Assembly (NCBI RefSeq): GCF_015209725.1
Contig: NZ_CP063656.1
Location: 2,029,001-2,093,000, forward strand
Reading direction: 5' to 3'
DNA from: Lysobacter ciconiae
Lineage (GTDB): Bacteria > Pseudomonadota > Gammaproteobacteria > Xanthomonadales > Xanthomonadaceae
DNA length: 64,000 bases
Shown: positions 33,152 through 42,165 of the stretch, in pieces
Position numbering within the stretch: the first letter of the stretch is position 1
How the letters are laid out: every line of letters begins with the position of its first letter
Made by a program: the position numbers and the translations under genes
Notes under the pieces: model-generated
Databases searched by the model: none
What the model was told of the DNA's origin: nothing
Seen by the model: the letters and a program-made list of their open reading frames with translations, nothing else

Positions 33152-35395
33152 ATGACCGATTCCGTACGCGCCGCCTTCCACGGTTACGAACAGCTCCCCC
33201 TGCGTGAATATGCAGAACGCGCTTACCTCGACTACTCGATGTACGTGGTGCTCGATCGTGCGCTGCCGTTCCTGGGCGACGGGCTGAAGCCGGTCCAGCG
33301 GCGGATCATCTTCTCGATGAGCGAGCTGGGACTGAACGCCGGTTCCAAGCCGAAGAAGTCCGCCCGCACCATCGGTGACGTGATCGGCAAATACCATCCG
33401 CACGGCGACAGCGCCTGCTACGAGGCGATGGTGCTGATGGCGCAGCCGTTCTCGTACCGCTATCCCCTCGTGGAAGGCCAAGGCAACTTCGGCTCCAGCG
33501 ACGACCCCAAATCGTTCGCCGCGATGCGCTACACCGAGTCCAAGCTGACTCCGCTGGCGGAGGTCCTGCTGGGCGAACTGGCGCACGGCACGGTGGACTG
33601 GAATCCCAACTTCGACGGCACACTGGAAGAGCCGACCTGGATGCCGGCGCGGCTGCCGCACCTGCTGCTCAACGGCACCACCGGCATTGCAGTGGGCATG
33701 GCCACCGACGTGCCGCCGCACAACCTGGGCGAAGTGGTCAGCGCCTGCATCCGCCTGCTCGATGATCCCGACGCGACCACCGCCGACCTGTGCGAGCACG
33801 TGCGCGGCCCGGACTATCCGACCAGCGCTGAGATCATCACCGCGCGCAGCGACCTGCTGCAGATGTACGAGACCGGCCTGGGCAGCGTGCGCGCCCGCGC
33901 CGTCTATGAGCGCGAGGGCAACTCGATCGTCATCACCGGCCTGCCGCACCAGGTATCGCCGGGCAAGGTGATCGAGCAGATCGCCACCCAGATGCGGGCC
34001 AAGAAGCTGCCCTGGCTGGAGGACATCCGCGACGAGTCCGACCACGCCAACCCGACCCGGATCGTGCTGTTTCCGCGCAGCAACCGGGTGGATGTCGAGC
34101 AACTGATGGGGCACCTGTTTGCCACCACCGATCTGGAGAAGAGTTTCCGGGTCAACATGAACGTGATCGGCCTGGACGGGCGCCCGCAGGTCAAGGGCCT
34201 GCGCGCCTTCCTCACCGAGTGGCTGACCTTCCGCACCGACACCGTGACCCGGCGCCTCAAGCACCGGTTGGAGAAGGTCGAGCAGCGCCTGCACCTGTTG
34301 GAAGGCCTGCTGGTCGCGTTCCTCAACCTGGATGAAGTGATCCGCATCATCCGCAGCGAGGACGAACCGCGCCCGGTGCTGATGGCGCGCTTCAACCTCA
34401 GCGAGGCGCAGACCGACTACATCCTGGAAACCCGCCTGCGCCAGCTGGCCCGCCTGGAAGAGATGAAGATCCGCGGCGAGCAGGATGCGCTGGCCAAGGA
34501 ACGCGACCAGCTGGTGGCCCTGCTGGGCAGCAAGGCCAAGCTGAAGAAGCTGGTCAAGGACGAGCTGCTGGCGGATGCGAAGAAGTTCGGCGACGCCCGC
34601 CGCTCGCCGCTGGTGGCACGCGGCGCGGCGCAGGCGCTGTCGGAAACCGACCTGGCGCCCAGCGAGCCGATGACCGTGGTGCTCAGTGAAAAGGGCTGGG
34701 TGCGCGCGGCGAAGGGCCACGATGTGGATGCTGCCGCGATGAACTACCGCGAAGGCGACAGCCTGCTGGCCTTCACCCGCACGCGCAGCAACCATCAGGT
34801 CGCCTTCCTCGACTCGGCCGGCCGCAGTTACTCGACCGTGGTCCACGGCCTGCCATCGGCGCGCGGCAACGGCGACCCGCTCACGGCACGCTTCTCGCCG
34901 GCGGGGAAATCCTCGTTCCAGGCCGTGGCCAGTGGCGAGAACGACCAGCGGTTCGTCCTCGCGAGCACCCACGGCTACGGCTTCGTGACCCGCTTCGAGA
35001 ACCTGACCAGTCGCAACAAGGCGGGCAAGGCGATGCTCTCGCTGACCCCGAACGCCAGCGTGCTGCGGCCTGCACCGGTGGGCAATCCCGCGCAGGACCG
35101 CGTGGTGGTGGCGACCAGCGCCGGGCACCTGCTCGCGTTCCCGGTCGCCGACTTGCCGGAACTCGACAAGGGCAAGGGCAACAAGCTGATCGACATTCCG
35201 CGCGCGAAACTGGGCACCGAGCGGGTGATCGCCGTCGCCGTGGTCGCCGAAGGCGGCTCGCTGCTGGTCAACTCCGGCGCGCGCACGATGACCCTCACCT
35301 GGAAAGATCTTGACGCCTACACCGGCGCCCGCGCCGCCCGTGGCGGCCTGCTCCCGCGTGGTTGGCAGAAGGTCGACGGCCTGCAGGCCGAATAG
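33152..35395 (+). CDS. parC: DNA topoisomerase IV subunit A
   Basis: 747 residues. The breakage-reunion domain is complete, with the catalytic Tyr in AAMRYTESKL and the conserved KPVQRRIIFSM and EGQGNFGSSDDPKSFAAMRY. The quinolone-resistance-determining region reads YHPHGDSACYEAMV, with Ser and Glu at the positions equivalent to E. coli 80 and 84, i.e. the wild-type form. The C-terminal third is the degenerate beta-pinwheel. It decatenates daughter chromosomes with ParE, which is not in the window. Confidence 0.96.
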   Translation: MTDSVRAAFHGYEQLPLREYAERAYLDYSMYVVLDRALPFLGDGLKPVQRRIIFSMSELGLNAGSKPKKSARTIGDVIGKYHPHGDSACYEAMVLMAQPFSYRYPLVEGQGNFGSSDDPKSFAAMRYTESKLTPLAEVLLGELAHGTVDWNPNFDGTLEEPTWMPARLPHLLLNGTTGIAVGMATDVPPHNLGEVVSACIRLLDDPDATTADLCEHVRGPDYPTSAEIITARSDLLQMYETGLGSVRARAVYEREGNSIVITGLPHQVSPGKVIEQIATQMRAKKLPWLEDIRDESDHANPTRIVLFPRSNRVDVEQLMGHLFATTDLEKSFRVNMNVIGLDGRPQVKGLRAFLTEWLTFRTDTVTRRLKHRLEKVEQRLHLLEGLLVAFLNLDEVIRIIRSEDEPRPVLMARFNLSEAQTDYILETRLRQLARLEEMKIRGEQDALAKERDQLVALLGSKAKLKKLVKDELLADAKKFGDARRSPLVARGAAQALSETDLAPSEPMTVVLSEKGWVRAAKGHDVDAAAMNYREGDSLLAFTRTRSNHQVAFLDSAGRSYSTVVHGLPSARGNGDPLTARFSPAGKSSFQAVASGENDQRFVLASTHGYGFVTRFENLTSRNKAGKAMLSLTPNASVLRPAPVGNPAQDRVVVATSAGHLLAFPVADLPELDKGKGNKLIDIPRAKLGTERVIAVAVVAEGGSLLVNSGARTMTLTWKDLDAYTGARAARGGLLPRGWQKVDGLQAE

Positions 35396-35407
35396 GAACT
35401 CATACCG

Positions 35408-36064
35408 ATGGAACCCGACTTCTGGCAACAGCGCTGGCAGGAAGGCTGCATCGGCTTCCACCAGGACCGCGAGACGCCGCTGATGCTCAAGCATTGGCCG
35501 TCGCTGCAGGTGCCGGCCGGCAGCCAGGTGTTCGTGCCACTGGCGGGCAAGAGCCTGGACATGCTGTGGTTTGTCAGCCAGGGCTACCGGGTGTTCGGAG
35601 TGGAGCTCGCCCTGCCCGCGATCGAGCAGTTCCTCGCCGAGCACGCGCTGCACGCGGAGACCCGCGATTCACCGGCCGGCCGGCATTACCGCGCCGGCGA
35701 CCTGGAGCTGGTGCATGGCGACGTGTTCGCCCAGGATCCCGCCGAGTTGGCCGGGTGCGACGCCGTCTACGACCGCGCCGCGCTGATCGCGCTGCCGCCC
35801 GTCCTGCGCCAGCGCTACGCAAGCGAGGTGTACGGGCGCTTGCCCGGCGGTTGCCGCGGCCTGCTGATCACCCTGGAATGCCCGCAGGCCGAGAAAGCCG
35901 GTCCGCCCTTCAGCGTCGCGGAAGACGAGGTGCGGGCGTTGTTCAGTCCGCAGTGGGAGGTCGGCGTACTCGAGCGTCGCGAGATCCTGTCGCAGCAGCC
36001 GAACTTCATTGCCGAAGGTGTCAGCGCCCTGCAGACCGTGGTGTACGAGCTGCGCCGACTCTAG
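35408..36064 (+). CDS. tpm: Thiopurine S-methyltransferase
   Basis: 218 residues, the usual length. TPMT signatures: FWQQRWQEGCIGFHQ, VFVPLAGKSLDMLWF (SAM motif I region), VFGVELALPAIEQF, and DAVYDRAALIALPPVLR. In bacteria these enzymes methylate selenium and tellurium compounds as well as thiopurines. It follows parC by 12 bases with its own possible cotranscription. Confidence 0.92.
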   Translation: MEPDFWQQRWQEGCIGFHQDRETPLMLKHWPSLQVPAGSQVFVPLAGKSLDMLWFVSQGYRVFGVELALPAIEQFLAEHALHAETRDSPAGRHYRAGDLELVHGDVFAQDPAELAGCDAVYDRAALIALPPVLRQRYASEVYGRLPGGCRGLLITLECPQAEKAGPPFSVAEDEVRALFSPQWEVGVLERREILSQQPNFIAEGVSALQTVVYELRRL

Positions 36065-36108
36065 CTGCCCGCCGGGCCCAAAGAACGGGCGCCGGGCAGG
36101 AAGTCGGT

Positions 36109-37803
36109 TCACGCATTGGCCGCCTGGTGCACGCCGCGCATCGCCCGCCCCGACGGGTCGGCCGCGTTGGAGAACGACGCATCCCAGGCCAGCGCCGTCT
36201 CGGTGGAGCAGGCGATCGACTTGCCGCCCGGCACCGTGCGCGCGCAGGCATCGCCGGGAAACTGCTGCTCGAACAGCTCGCGATACCAGTAGCCCTCCTT
36301 GGTGACCGGGGTGTTGATCGGGAACCGCGCGGCGGCCTCGGCCAGTTGGGCGTCGCTCACCGTGGCTTCAGCGTCGTCCTTGAGCCCATCGATCCAGCCG
36401 TAGCCGACGCCGTCGCTGAACTGCTCCTTCTGCCGCCAAAGAATCGAGTCGGGCAGATAGCCCTCGAATGCCTCCCGCAGCACCGCCTTCTCGATGCGAA
36501 CCGTGCCGTCCGCGCGCATGCCGACCATCTTGGCGCTGGCGTCCATCTTCATCGCGACCTCCATGAAGGCCACGTCCAGGAACGGCACCCGCGGCTCCAC
36601 GCCCCAGGCCATCATCGACTTGTTGGCGCGCAGGCAATCGTAGTTGTGCAGCGCGTCGATCTTGCGCACCAGTTCCTCGTGGAATTCGCGCGCGTTGGGC
36701 GCTTTGTGGAAGTACAGGTAGCCGCCGAAGATCTCGTCGCTGCCCTCGCCCGACAGGACCATTTTCACGCCCATCGCCTTGATCCGGCGCGCCAGCAGGA
36801 ACATCGGGGTGGACGCGCGGATGGTGGTGACGTCAAAGGTCTCGATGTGCCGGATCACCTCGGGAATCGCGTCCATGCCCTCCTCCTGGGTGTAGGTGAA
36901 ACCGTGGTGCACGGTGCCCAACGCCTCGGCGGCGACCTCCGCGGCAGCCAGGTCGGGCGAACCTTCCAGGCCGATGGCGAAGGAATGCAGGCGCGGCCAC
37001 CATGCCTCTGCCTGGTCGTCCTCCTCGATGCGCTTGCGCGCGAACCGCGCGGCGCAGGCGGCGACCAGCGAGGAATCCAGCCCGCCTGACAACAACACGC
37101 CGTACGGCACGTCGCACATCAGTTGCCGGTGGACCGCAGCCTCGAAGGCTTCGCGCAGCTCGGCGGGATCGACACGCACATCGACGGTGGCGGCATGCTC
37201 GCGCCACGGCCGCTGGTAGTAAGCGACCAGCTGGCCGTCCGCGCTGTCGTAAAAGTGCCCCGGCGGAAACTGGGCGACGTTATCGCAGAGGTCCGCCAAC
37301 GCCTTCATCTCGGAGGCCACGCACAGCCGTCCGGCCCCATCGTGGCCCCAATACAGCGGCACCACGCCGATCGGGTCACGCGCGATCAGCACACGCTGCG
37401 CCCCGCGATCCCACAGGGCGAAGGCGAAGATGCCATTGACGCGGTTCAGCCAGCCGCCGATGTCGGCGTCCTCGCGGAACAGCGCGCTGATGACCTCGCA
37501 GTCCGATTCGGTCTGGAAGTCGTAGGCCTGCCGGAGCGACGCCTTCAGCTCGCGGTGGTTGTAGATCTCGCCGTTGACCGCCAGCACCAGGTCGCCGTCG
37601 GCCGAGCGCATCGGCTGGGCGCCACCGGCCGGATCGACGATGGCCAGGCGCTCATGGACCAGGATCGCCGCCTCGTCGACGTACACGCCGCTCCAGTCCG
37701 GCCCGCGGTGGCGCTGGCGCCGCGACAGTTCGAGCGCGAGCGGGCGCAGCGGTTGCAGGTTGTCACCGGTTTGCTGGCGGAAGATGCCGAGGATCGAGCA
37801 CAT
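36109..37803 (-). CDS. asnB: Asparagine synthetase B (glutamine-hydrolysing)
   Basis: 564 residues. After Met removal Cys2 is the glutaminase nucleophile (MCSILGIF). The N-terminal Ntn domain has RRQRHRGPDWSG and LAVNGEIYNH; the synthetase domain has the PP-loop LLSGGLDSS near residue 237 and the conserved KMVLSGEGSDEIFGGYLYF. It makes Asn from Asp, Gln and ATP. The start was set by CAGGAG upstream and by Cys2; a frame reaching 37860 would abolish it. A terminator in the leader (37843-37877) suggests premature termination control. Confidence 0.95.
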   Translation of the reverse strand: MCSILGIFRQQTGDNLQPLRPLALELSRRQRHRGPDWSGVYVDEAAILVHERLAIVDPAGGAQPMRSADGDLVLAVNGEIYNHRELKASLRQAYDFQTESDCEVISALFREDADIGGWLNRVNGIFAFALWDRGAQRVLIARDPIGVVPLYWGHDGAGRLCVASEMKALADLCDNVAQFPPGHFYDSADGQLVAYYQRPWREHAATVDVRVDPAELREAFEAAVHRQLMCDVPYGVLLSGGLDSSLVAACAARFARKRIEEDDQAEAWWPRLHSFAIGLEGSPDLAAAEVAAEALGTVHHGFTYTQEEGMDAIPEVIRHIETFDVTTIRASTPMFLLARRIKAMGVKMVLSGEGSDEIFGGYLYFHKAPNAREFHEELVRKIDALHNYDCLRANKSMMAWGVEPRVPFLDVAFMEVAMKMDASAKMVGMRADGTVRIEKAVLREAFEGYLPDSILWRQKEQFSDGVGYGWIDGLKDDAEATVSDAQLAEAAARFPINTPVTKEGYWYRELFEQQFPGDACARTVPGGKSIACSTETALAWDASFSNAADPSGRAMRGVHQAANA

Positions 37804-37842
37804 GGGGCGAACTCCTGGTGGATGGAACGTGGAAAGAACGCG

Positions 37843-37877
37843 AAAAAAAAAGGCCCGCACTTCGCAGTGCAGGCCTT
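37843..37877 (-). terminator. Intrinsic terminator in the asnB leader
   Basis: Minus strand: AAGGCC/GGCCTT outer stem, one mismatch, ACT-containing inner stem closed by the GNRA-type loop GCGA, then nine T residues. It ends 40 bases before the asnB ATG, and no leftward gene precedes it, so it can only act on asnB transcription or on a separate short RNA. Confidence 0.8.
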
Positions 37878-38212
37878 GGATTCGATTCGTGCGTTTTGTC
37901 GTGCGCGCTAGTCGTCGGCCTGCGGGAGGCGGACGTTATTATTCGAGTTGAGCTGCGCAGCTACGCGCGTCGCACACGGCGTGGAGCCGATGACGAAAGA
38001 CGCGTGAAAAAGCCGGGCGGGAGCGTGATGCATTGGCCGAGCTTCCACCATCGGGATGCGAGGCGCAAGCTCCCTGCTCCGCAAGCAAGCGCGGCATTGT
38101 CCGTTATATGGAACGATGCGAGTGATAATTGCTCACTACCAACACAAACGTCAGCAAGTAAAATGGCGCTCATAGGTCTGGACCCCGCCGGACCCGCGAT
38201 CAAGAGAACCCC
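37878..38212. other. asnB-pirin divergent intergenic region
   Basis: No gene. On the minus strand AATAAT at 37944-37939 is a good -10 for asnB, though no -35 fits well. The same A/T run reads AAC TCG AAT AAT AAC in one frame that ends at TAG 37910-37908, but that frame has no start codon. The part nearest the pirin gene (38090-38170) is A/T-richer than its surroundings and probably holds the pirin promoter; TGATAAT at 38131-38137 is a candidate -10. Confidence 0.4.
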
Positions 38213-39079
38213 ATGAAGAAAGTCCTCGGCATCTACAGCGCGCCCAGGCCGCATTGGGTCGGCGACGGCTTCCCGGTCCGTTCGCTGTTTTCCTACCACG
38301 GCCTGGGCCAGCACCTGAGCCCGTTCCTGTTGCTGGACTATGCCGGCCCGATGCGGTTCGAGCCGGCCGCCCGGCCGCGCGGCGTGGGACAACACCCGCA
38401 CCGCGGCTTCGAGACCGTCACCATCGTCTACGAGGGCGAGGTGGAGCATCGCGACTCCACCGGCGCCGGCGGCAAGATCGGCCCGGGCGATGTGCAGTGG
38501 ATGACCGCCGCCTCGGGCATCCTGCACGAGGAGTTCCACTCACCAGCGTTCACCCGCACTGGCGGCACGCTGGAGATGGTGCAGCTGTGGGTCAACCTGC
38601 CGGCGAAGGACAAGATGGCCGCGCCCGGGTACCAGACGCTGCTCGACGCCGACATCCCTTCCGTGCCCCTGCCCGGAAATGCGGGAACGGTACGGGTAAT
38701 TGCCGGTGAGTACGCCGGCCACGCCGGTCCGGCGCGCACCTTTACCGCCATGAACGTCTGGGACGTGCGCCTCGGCAAGGACCATTCCAGCCAGTTCGAA
38801 CTGCCCGAAGGCCACACGGCGGCGCTGGTCGTCCTGCATGGCACCGTCCAGGTCAACGAAACGCAGATCGCCTGCGAGGGGCAGCTGGTAATGCTCGACC
38901 GCGCTGGCAGCGACGTGCTGCTGGAAGCCAACGCCGACGCCACCGTACTGCTGCTCAGCGGGGAACCGATCGACGAGCCCATCGTCGGCCATGGCCCGTT
39001 CGTGATGAACAGCCAGGCCGAGATCCACCAGGCCATCGCGGACTTCGACGGCGGCCGCTTCGGCCGCATGCCGCATTGA
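38213..39079 (+). CDS. Pirin-family (YhhW-like) cupin protein
   Basis: 288 residues, two cupin halves. The N-terminal half has the metal site: QHPHRGFETVTIVYEGEVEH with the two His of the first motif, the third His in EVEH, and the Glu of HEEFHSP. Some family members oxidise quercetin-like flavonols; others regulate transcription or metabolism, and the sequence does not separate these. It is followed by an FMN reductase 31 bases downstream, likely in one transcript. Confidence 0.85.
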   Translation: MKKVLGIYSAPRPHWVGDGFPVRSLFSYHGLGQHLSPFLLLDYAGPMRFEPAARPRGVGQHPHRGFETVTIVYEGEVEHRDSTGAGGKIGPGDVQWMTAASGILHEEFHSPAFTRTGGTLEMVQLWVNLPAKDKMAAPGYQTLLDADIPSVPLPGNAGTVRVIAGEYAGHAGPARTFTAMNVWDVRLGKDHSSQFELPEGHTAALVVLHGTVQVNETQIACEGQLVMLDRAGSDVLLEANADATVLLLSGEPIDEPIVGHGPFVMNSQAEIHQAIADFDGGRFGRMPH

Positions 39080-39110
39080 CTTCCCTCCCAAACATCCAAA
39101 GGAGCTCCAC

Positions 39111-39734
39111 TTGAAACCCCAACTCCATGTCGTCATCGCCAGCACCCGCCCCGGCCGCGTCGGTCCCGCCGTCGCGCGCTGGTTCAGTGACTTTGCCGCC
39201 CGCCACAACTCCTTCGAGGTCAAACTGGTCGATCTGGCGGACTTCAAGCTGCCGATCTACGACGAGCCCCGTCACCCGGCGATGCAGCAGTACGAGCACG
39301 CCCACACCAAGGCCTGGTCGGCCAGCGTGGCGGCCGCCGACGCGTTCGTGTTCGTGACCCCCGAGTACAACTTCAACCCGCCCCCGGCGCTGGTGAATGC
39401 GTTGAACTATGTCTACCGCGAGTGGAACTACAAGGCCTGCGGCTTCGTCAGCTACGGCGGCGTGTCGGGCGGCATGCGCGCGGTGCAGATGGCCAAGCAG
39501 CTGGTGACCACGCTCAAGATGATGCCGATGGTCGAAGGCGTTGCCGTGCCGATGGTCGGTCAATCCCTGGACGGGGAAGGCGCGTTTGTCTCCAACGAGC
39601 TGATCGATCATTCCGCGCAGCAGATGCTCGACGAGCTGTCCAAATGGACCGGAGCACTGGCGAGTTTGCGTCCGCAGGAGGCCAAGACGGCCGACGTCGG
39701 AACGACCGCGCCGCTCGTCGCAACGCCCGCCTGA
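39111..39734 (+). CDS. NADPH-dependent FMN reductase (flavodoxin-like)
   Basis: 207 residues from TTG, set by AGGAG seven bases upstream. Flavodoxin-like fold with the phosphate loop VVIASTRPGRVG (family pattern S-T-R), VFVTPEYNFNPPPALVNAL and FVSYGGVSGGMRAVQ, the three FMN-binding loops. It reduces FMN or quinones with NAD(P)H. The pairing with pirin is common in redox-stress operons. A short Ala/Thr-rich C-terminal tail is not conserved in the fold. Confidence 0.85.
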   Translation: MKPQLHVVIASTRPGRVGPAVARWFSDFAARHNSFEVKLVDLADFKLPIYDEPRHPAMQQYEHAHTKAWSASVAAADAFVFVTPEYNFNPPPALVNALNYVYREWNYKACGFVSYGGVSGGMRAVQMAKQLVTTLKMMPMVEGVAVPMVGQSLDGEGAFVSNELIDHSAQQMLDELSKWTGALASLRPQEAKTADVGTTAPLVATPA

Positions 39735-39839
39735 GGGTTCATGCTGCCGCTGGGCATTGATCGAAACCACTGAACCGTATCCCCTGTCGGCGCCGTTATG
39801 ATCGGCGGGCCGCCGTCGCGGCTTGGCCTGGGGAAGACG

Positions 39840-42161
39840 ATGCCGCACAAGAGACGATCCGCTGCTGCGGTTCCGCATGCAGCCGCCATGCAGCCGGGAA
39901 CCGCGCGCTGGGCCCCGCTGGCCATGATCGCGTTGTTCGTGCTTTCCGCTGCCTTGTCGATGCGCGGCAACCAGACACCCGCGGCCATCGGGGTCGATGC
40001 GCCGGCCACCGTGTTTTCGGCGACGCGAGCGGCCACGGTGCTGGCGCGGGTGCTCGGCGACGAGCAACCCCACCCCACCGGCAGCGCTGCCAACGCGCAG
40101 GTGCGTGATCGCATCGTCGCCGAGTTGGCGCTCATCGGGGTGCAGGCCCAGATCCAGCGGCGGTTTGCCTGCGGCGGCAGCACCTGCGCGACGGTGGAGA
40201 ATATCGTCGCCCGGCTTCCGGGCGAGAGCGCGGATCAGGCTGTCCTGCTCGCCGCCCACTACGACTCGGTCGGTGCGGGGCCGGGAGCGTCCGACGACGG
40301 CGCCGGCGTTGCCACCCTGATCGAATCGGCACGGGCCCTGCTCGCTGGCCCGCCGCTGGTCCGCGACGTGTGGCTGCTGGCCAGCGACGGCGAGGAACTC
40401 GGCCTGATCGGTGCGGAAGCCTTCGTGCGCGAGCCCGAGTTCGCCCGTATCGCGACGGTGATCAACCTGGAGGCCCGCGGCACGCGCGGGGCGAGCCTGT
40501 TGATCGAAACCCAGCCCGGCAACGCGCAGATCATCGCGGCCATGCGTCGGGCGCTGCCTCGCGCCAGCGGGTCATCGCTGGACTACGAGATCTACCGCAG
40601 CCTGCCCAACGACACCGACTTCAGCGTGTTCCGCCGCGAGGGACGCGAAGGCTTGAACTTCGCGTGGGCGGAGGGCGCGGCGCGCTACCACACCCCGCTG
40701 GACAACCTCGCCCATCTGGACCGTGGCTCGTTGCAACACCACGGTGACAACGCATTGTCGATGACGCGCGAACTGGCGGGACGCGCACCCGGCGCTGCGG
40801 CGGTTGCCGACGGCGGGGCTGCGCAGGACGCGGTGTTCTTCAACGTTTTTGGCGCCACCTTTGCCGCGTGGCCGGTGGCGCTGAATCCGTTCCTGCTCGC
40901 CCTTGGGCTGGTGCTGTGGCTCGCGCTCGCCGTGCGCCTGGTTCGGCGCGGTTCGCGCCCGGCTGCGCTCGCCTCCGCGTCGATTGCGGTGCTGGCGCTG
41001 CTGGCAGTGCTGGCCGGGCTGGGCTGGGGACTGTACGCGCTGCTGCAGGCGCTGGGCGCAATGCCGGCGATGTGGACCGCGCAAGGGCCGCTGCTGGTCA
41101 CCGCTTTTGTCGCGCTGGCGCTGCCGGCGATGCTGCTGGGCGGCTACGTGGTGCAGCGGTGGCGCGGCCCACCGGCTCTGGCGCTGGCGACCTTGCTGCC
41201 GTTTGCGATTGTCGCTGCGGCGGCGGTGGCTGCGATGCCCGGAGCCAGCTACCTCGGCCTGTTGCCGCTGTTGGCGGCGGGACTCTGCGCGCACCTTGTT
41301 CCGGGGAGAGCGGTGCTCCGGTCAGGTCTCGCCGCCGTCGTCGCGGCCGGCCTGTGGTTTCCCTACGCTGTGGATTCCTACGCGGCCATCGGGCATCCGG
41401 GCTTGACTGCCACCACGCTGTTGAGCGGTGTCATCGTGCTGCCCTTGTTGCCCGCGCTGCTGAGCCTCCGTCGCACGGCGGGTGCACTGGCACTCGCTGG
41501 ACTGGCGGTGGCATTCGCCTGCGCGATGCTCGCCCTCGCCCGGCCCGCGTTCGATGGGGACGTGCCGCGCCCTGCGAACCTGTTGTACGCCGGCGACAGC
41601 GACTCGGCGCGCCTGTACCTGCAACCGCGCGGGACGATGCCGGTGGGCTTCATGCGCCAGGCGGGGTTTGCGGACGTCTCCCGGCCGGTCACCGCGTGGC
41701 TGGGATGGGGTCATCCTGGCGCGGCCGGGCCTGCACTTTCGGCGCCCACGCTGCAGGTCGAATCCGACAGCCTGCGCGACGGCCGACGCCAGATCGCCAT
41801 CCGGGTGTCGTCCACCCGAGCCTCCAGCGAAGGCGGGTTGATGGTACCGGGCGACGTCGACGTGGCTTCCATCCGGGTCCAGGGGCAGGCGCTGGCGCCG
41901 TCGCGCTGGCACGCCGAGCAGACGCGCTGGCGCCGCATCACGATCGTCGGGCTGCCGCCGGAGGGCGCGGTGTTCGAGTTTGAAAGCGCGCCCGGACGGG
42001 AGATCGAGCTGTTCGGCTACGACCGTTCGGCGGGCATCCCGGCCGAGATGGCGGGCGCGCTGCGTGAGCGCGATGCGGTGGCGATGCCGGTCCACGGCGG
42101 CGATTCGACGGTTGCGTGGCAACGCATGGCGGTGGCCGAGGTGCCGCAGGCGCAAAAATGA
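39840..42161 (+). CDS. Membrane-bound M28-family metallopeptidase
   Basis: 773 residues. One N-terminal membrane helix (about residues 26-40) leads to a periplasmic M28 peptidase domain with zinc-binding segments AAHYDSVGAGPGASDDGAG, LASDGEELGLIGAE and ARYHTPLDNLAHL. After it come about 8-9 membrane helices (residues ~320-560) and a soluble C-terminal domain. The layout matches eukaryotic ER-type (Fxna-like) M28 proteins also seen in bacteria. Start chosen by GGGGAAGACG before MPHKRRS. It converges with dapE, 4 bases apart. Confidence 0.85.
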   Translation: MPHKRRSAAAVPHAAAMQPGTARWAPLAMIALFVLSAALSMRGNQTPAAIGVDAPATVFSATRAATVLARVLGDEQPHPTGSAANAQVRDRIVAELALIGVQAQIQRRFACGGSTCATVENIVARLPGESADQAVLLAAHYDSVGAGPGASDDGAGVATLIESARALLAGPPLVRDVWLLASDGEELGLIGAEAFVREPEFARIATVINLEARGTRGASLLIETQPGNAQIIAAMRRALPRASGSSLDYEIYRSLPNDTDFSVFRREGREGLNFAWAEGAARYHTPLDNLAHLDRGSLQHHGDNALSMTRELAGRAPGAAAVADGGAAQDAVFFNVFGATFAAWPVALNPFLLALGLVLWLALAVRLVRRGSRPAALASASIAVLALLAVLAGLGWGLYALLQALGAMPAMWTAQGPLLVTAFVALALPAMLLGGYVVQRWRGPPALALATLLPFAIVAAAAVAAMPGASYLGLLPLLAAGLCAHLVPGRAVLRSGLAAVVAAGLWFPYAVDSYAAIGHPGLTATTLLSGVIVLPLLPALLSLRRTAGALALAGLAVAFACAMLALARPAFDGDVPRPANLLYAGDSDSARLYLQPRGTMPVGFMRQAGFADVSRPVTAWLGWGHPGAAGPALSAPTLQVESDSLRDGRRQIAIRVSSTRASSEGGLMVPGDVDVASIRVQGQALAPSRWHAEQTRWRRITIVGLPPEGAVFEFESAPGREIELFGYDRSAGIPAEMAGALRERDAVAMPVHGGDSTVAWQRMAVAEVPQAQK

Positions 42162-42165
42162 AAAC

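Noticed and set aside
32909..35653. 914-codon minus-strand frame opposite parC
   Set aside because: Longest antisense frame in the window; it is a GC3 artefact, with parC unambiguous on the other strand.
36065..36099. Hairpin CTGCCCG/CGGGCAG between tpm and asnB
   Set aside because: No U-tract on either side; may help termination of the convergent genes but does not meet the usual criteria.
37908..37949. Asn-rich leader peptide for asnB
   Set aside because: The frame has Asn codons and a stop before the terminator, but no ATG, GTG or TTG opens it, so it is described only as an observation and not as a coding feature.
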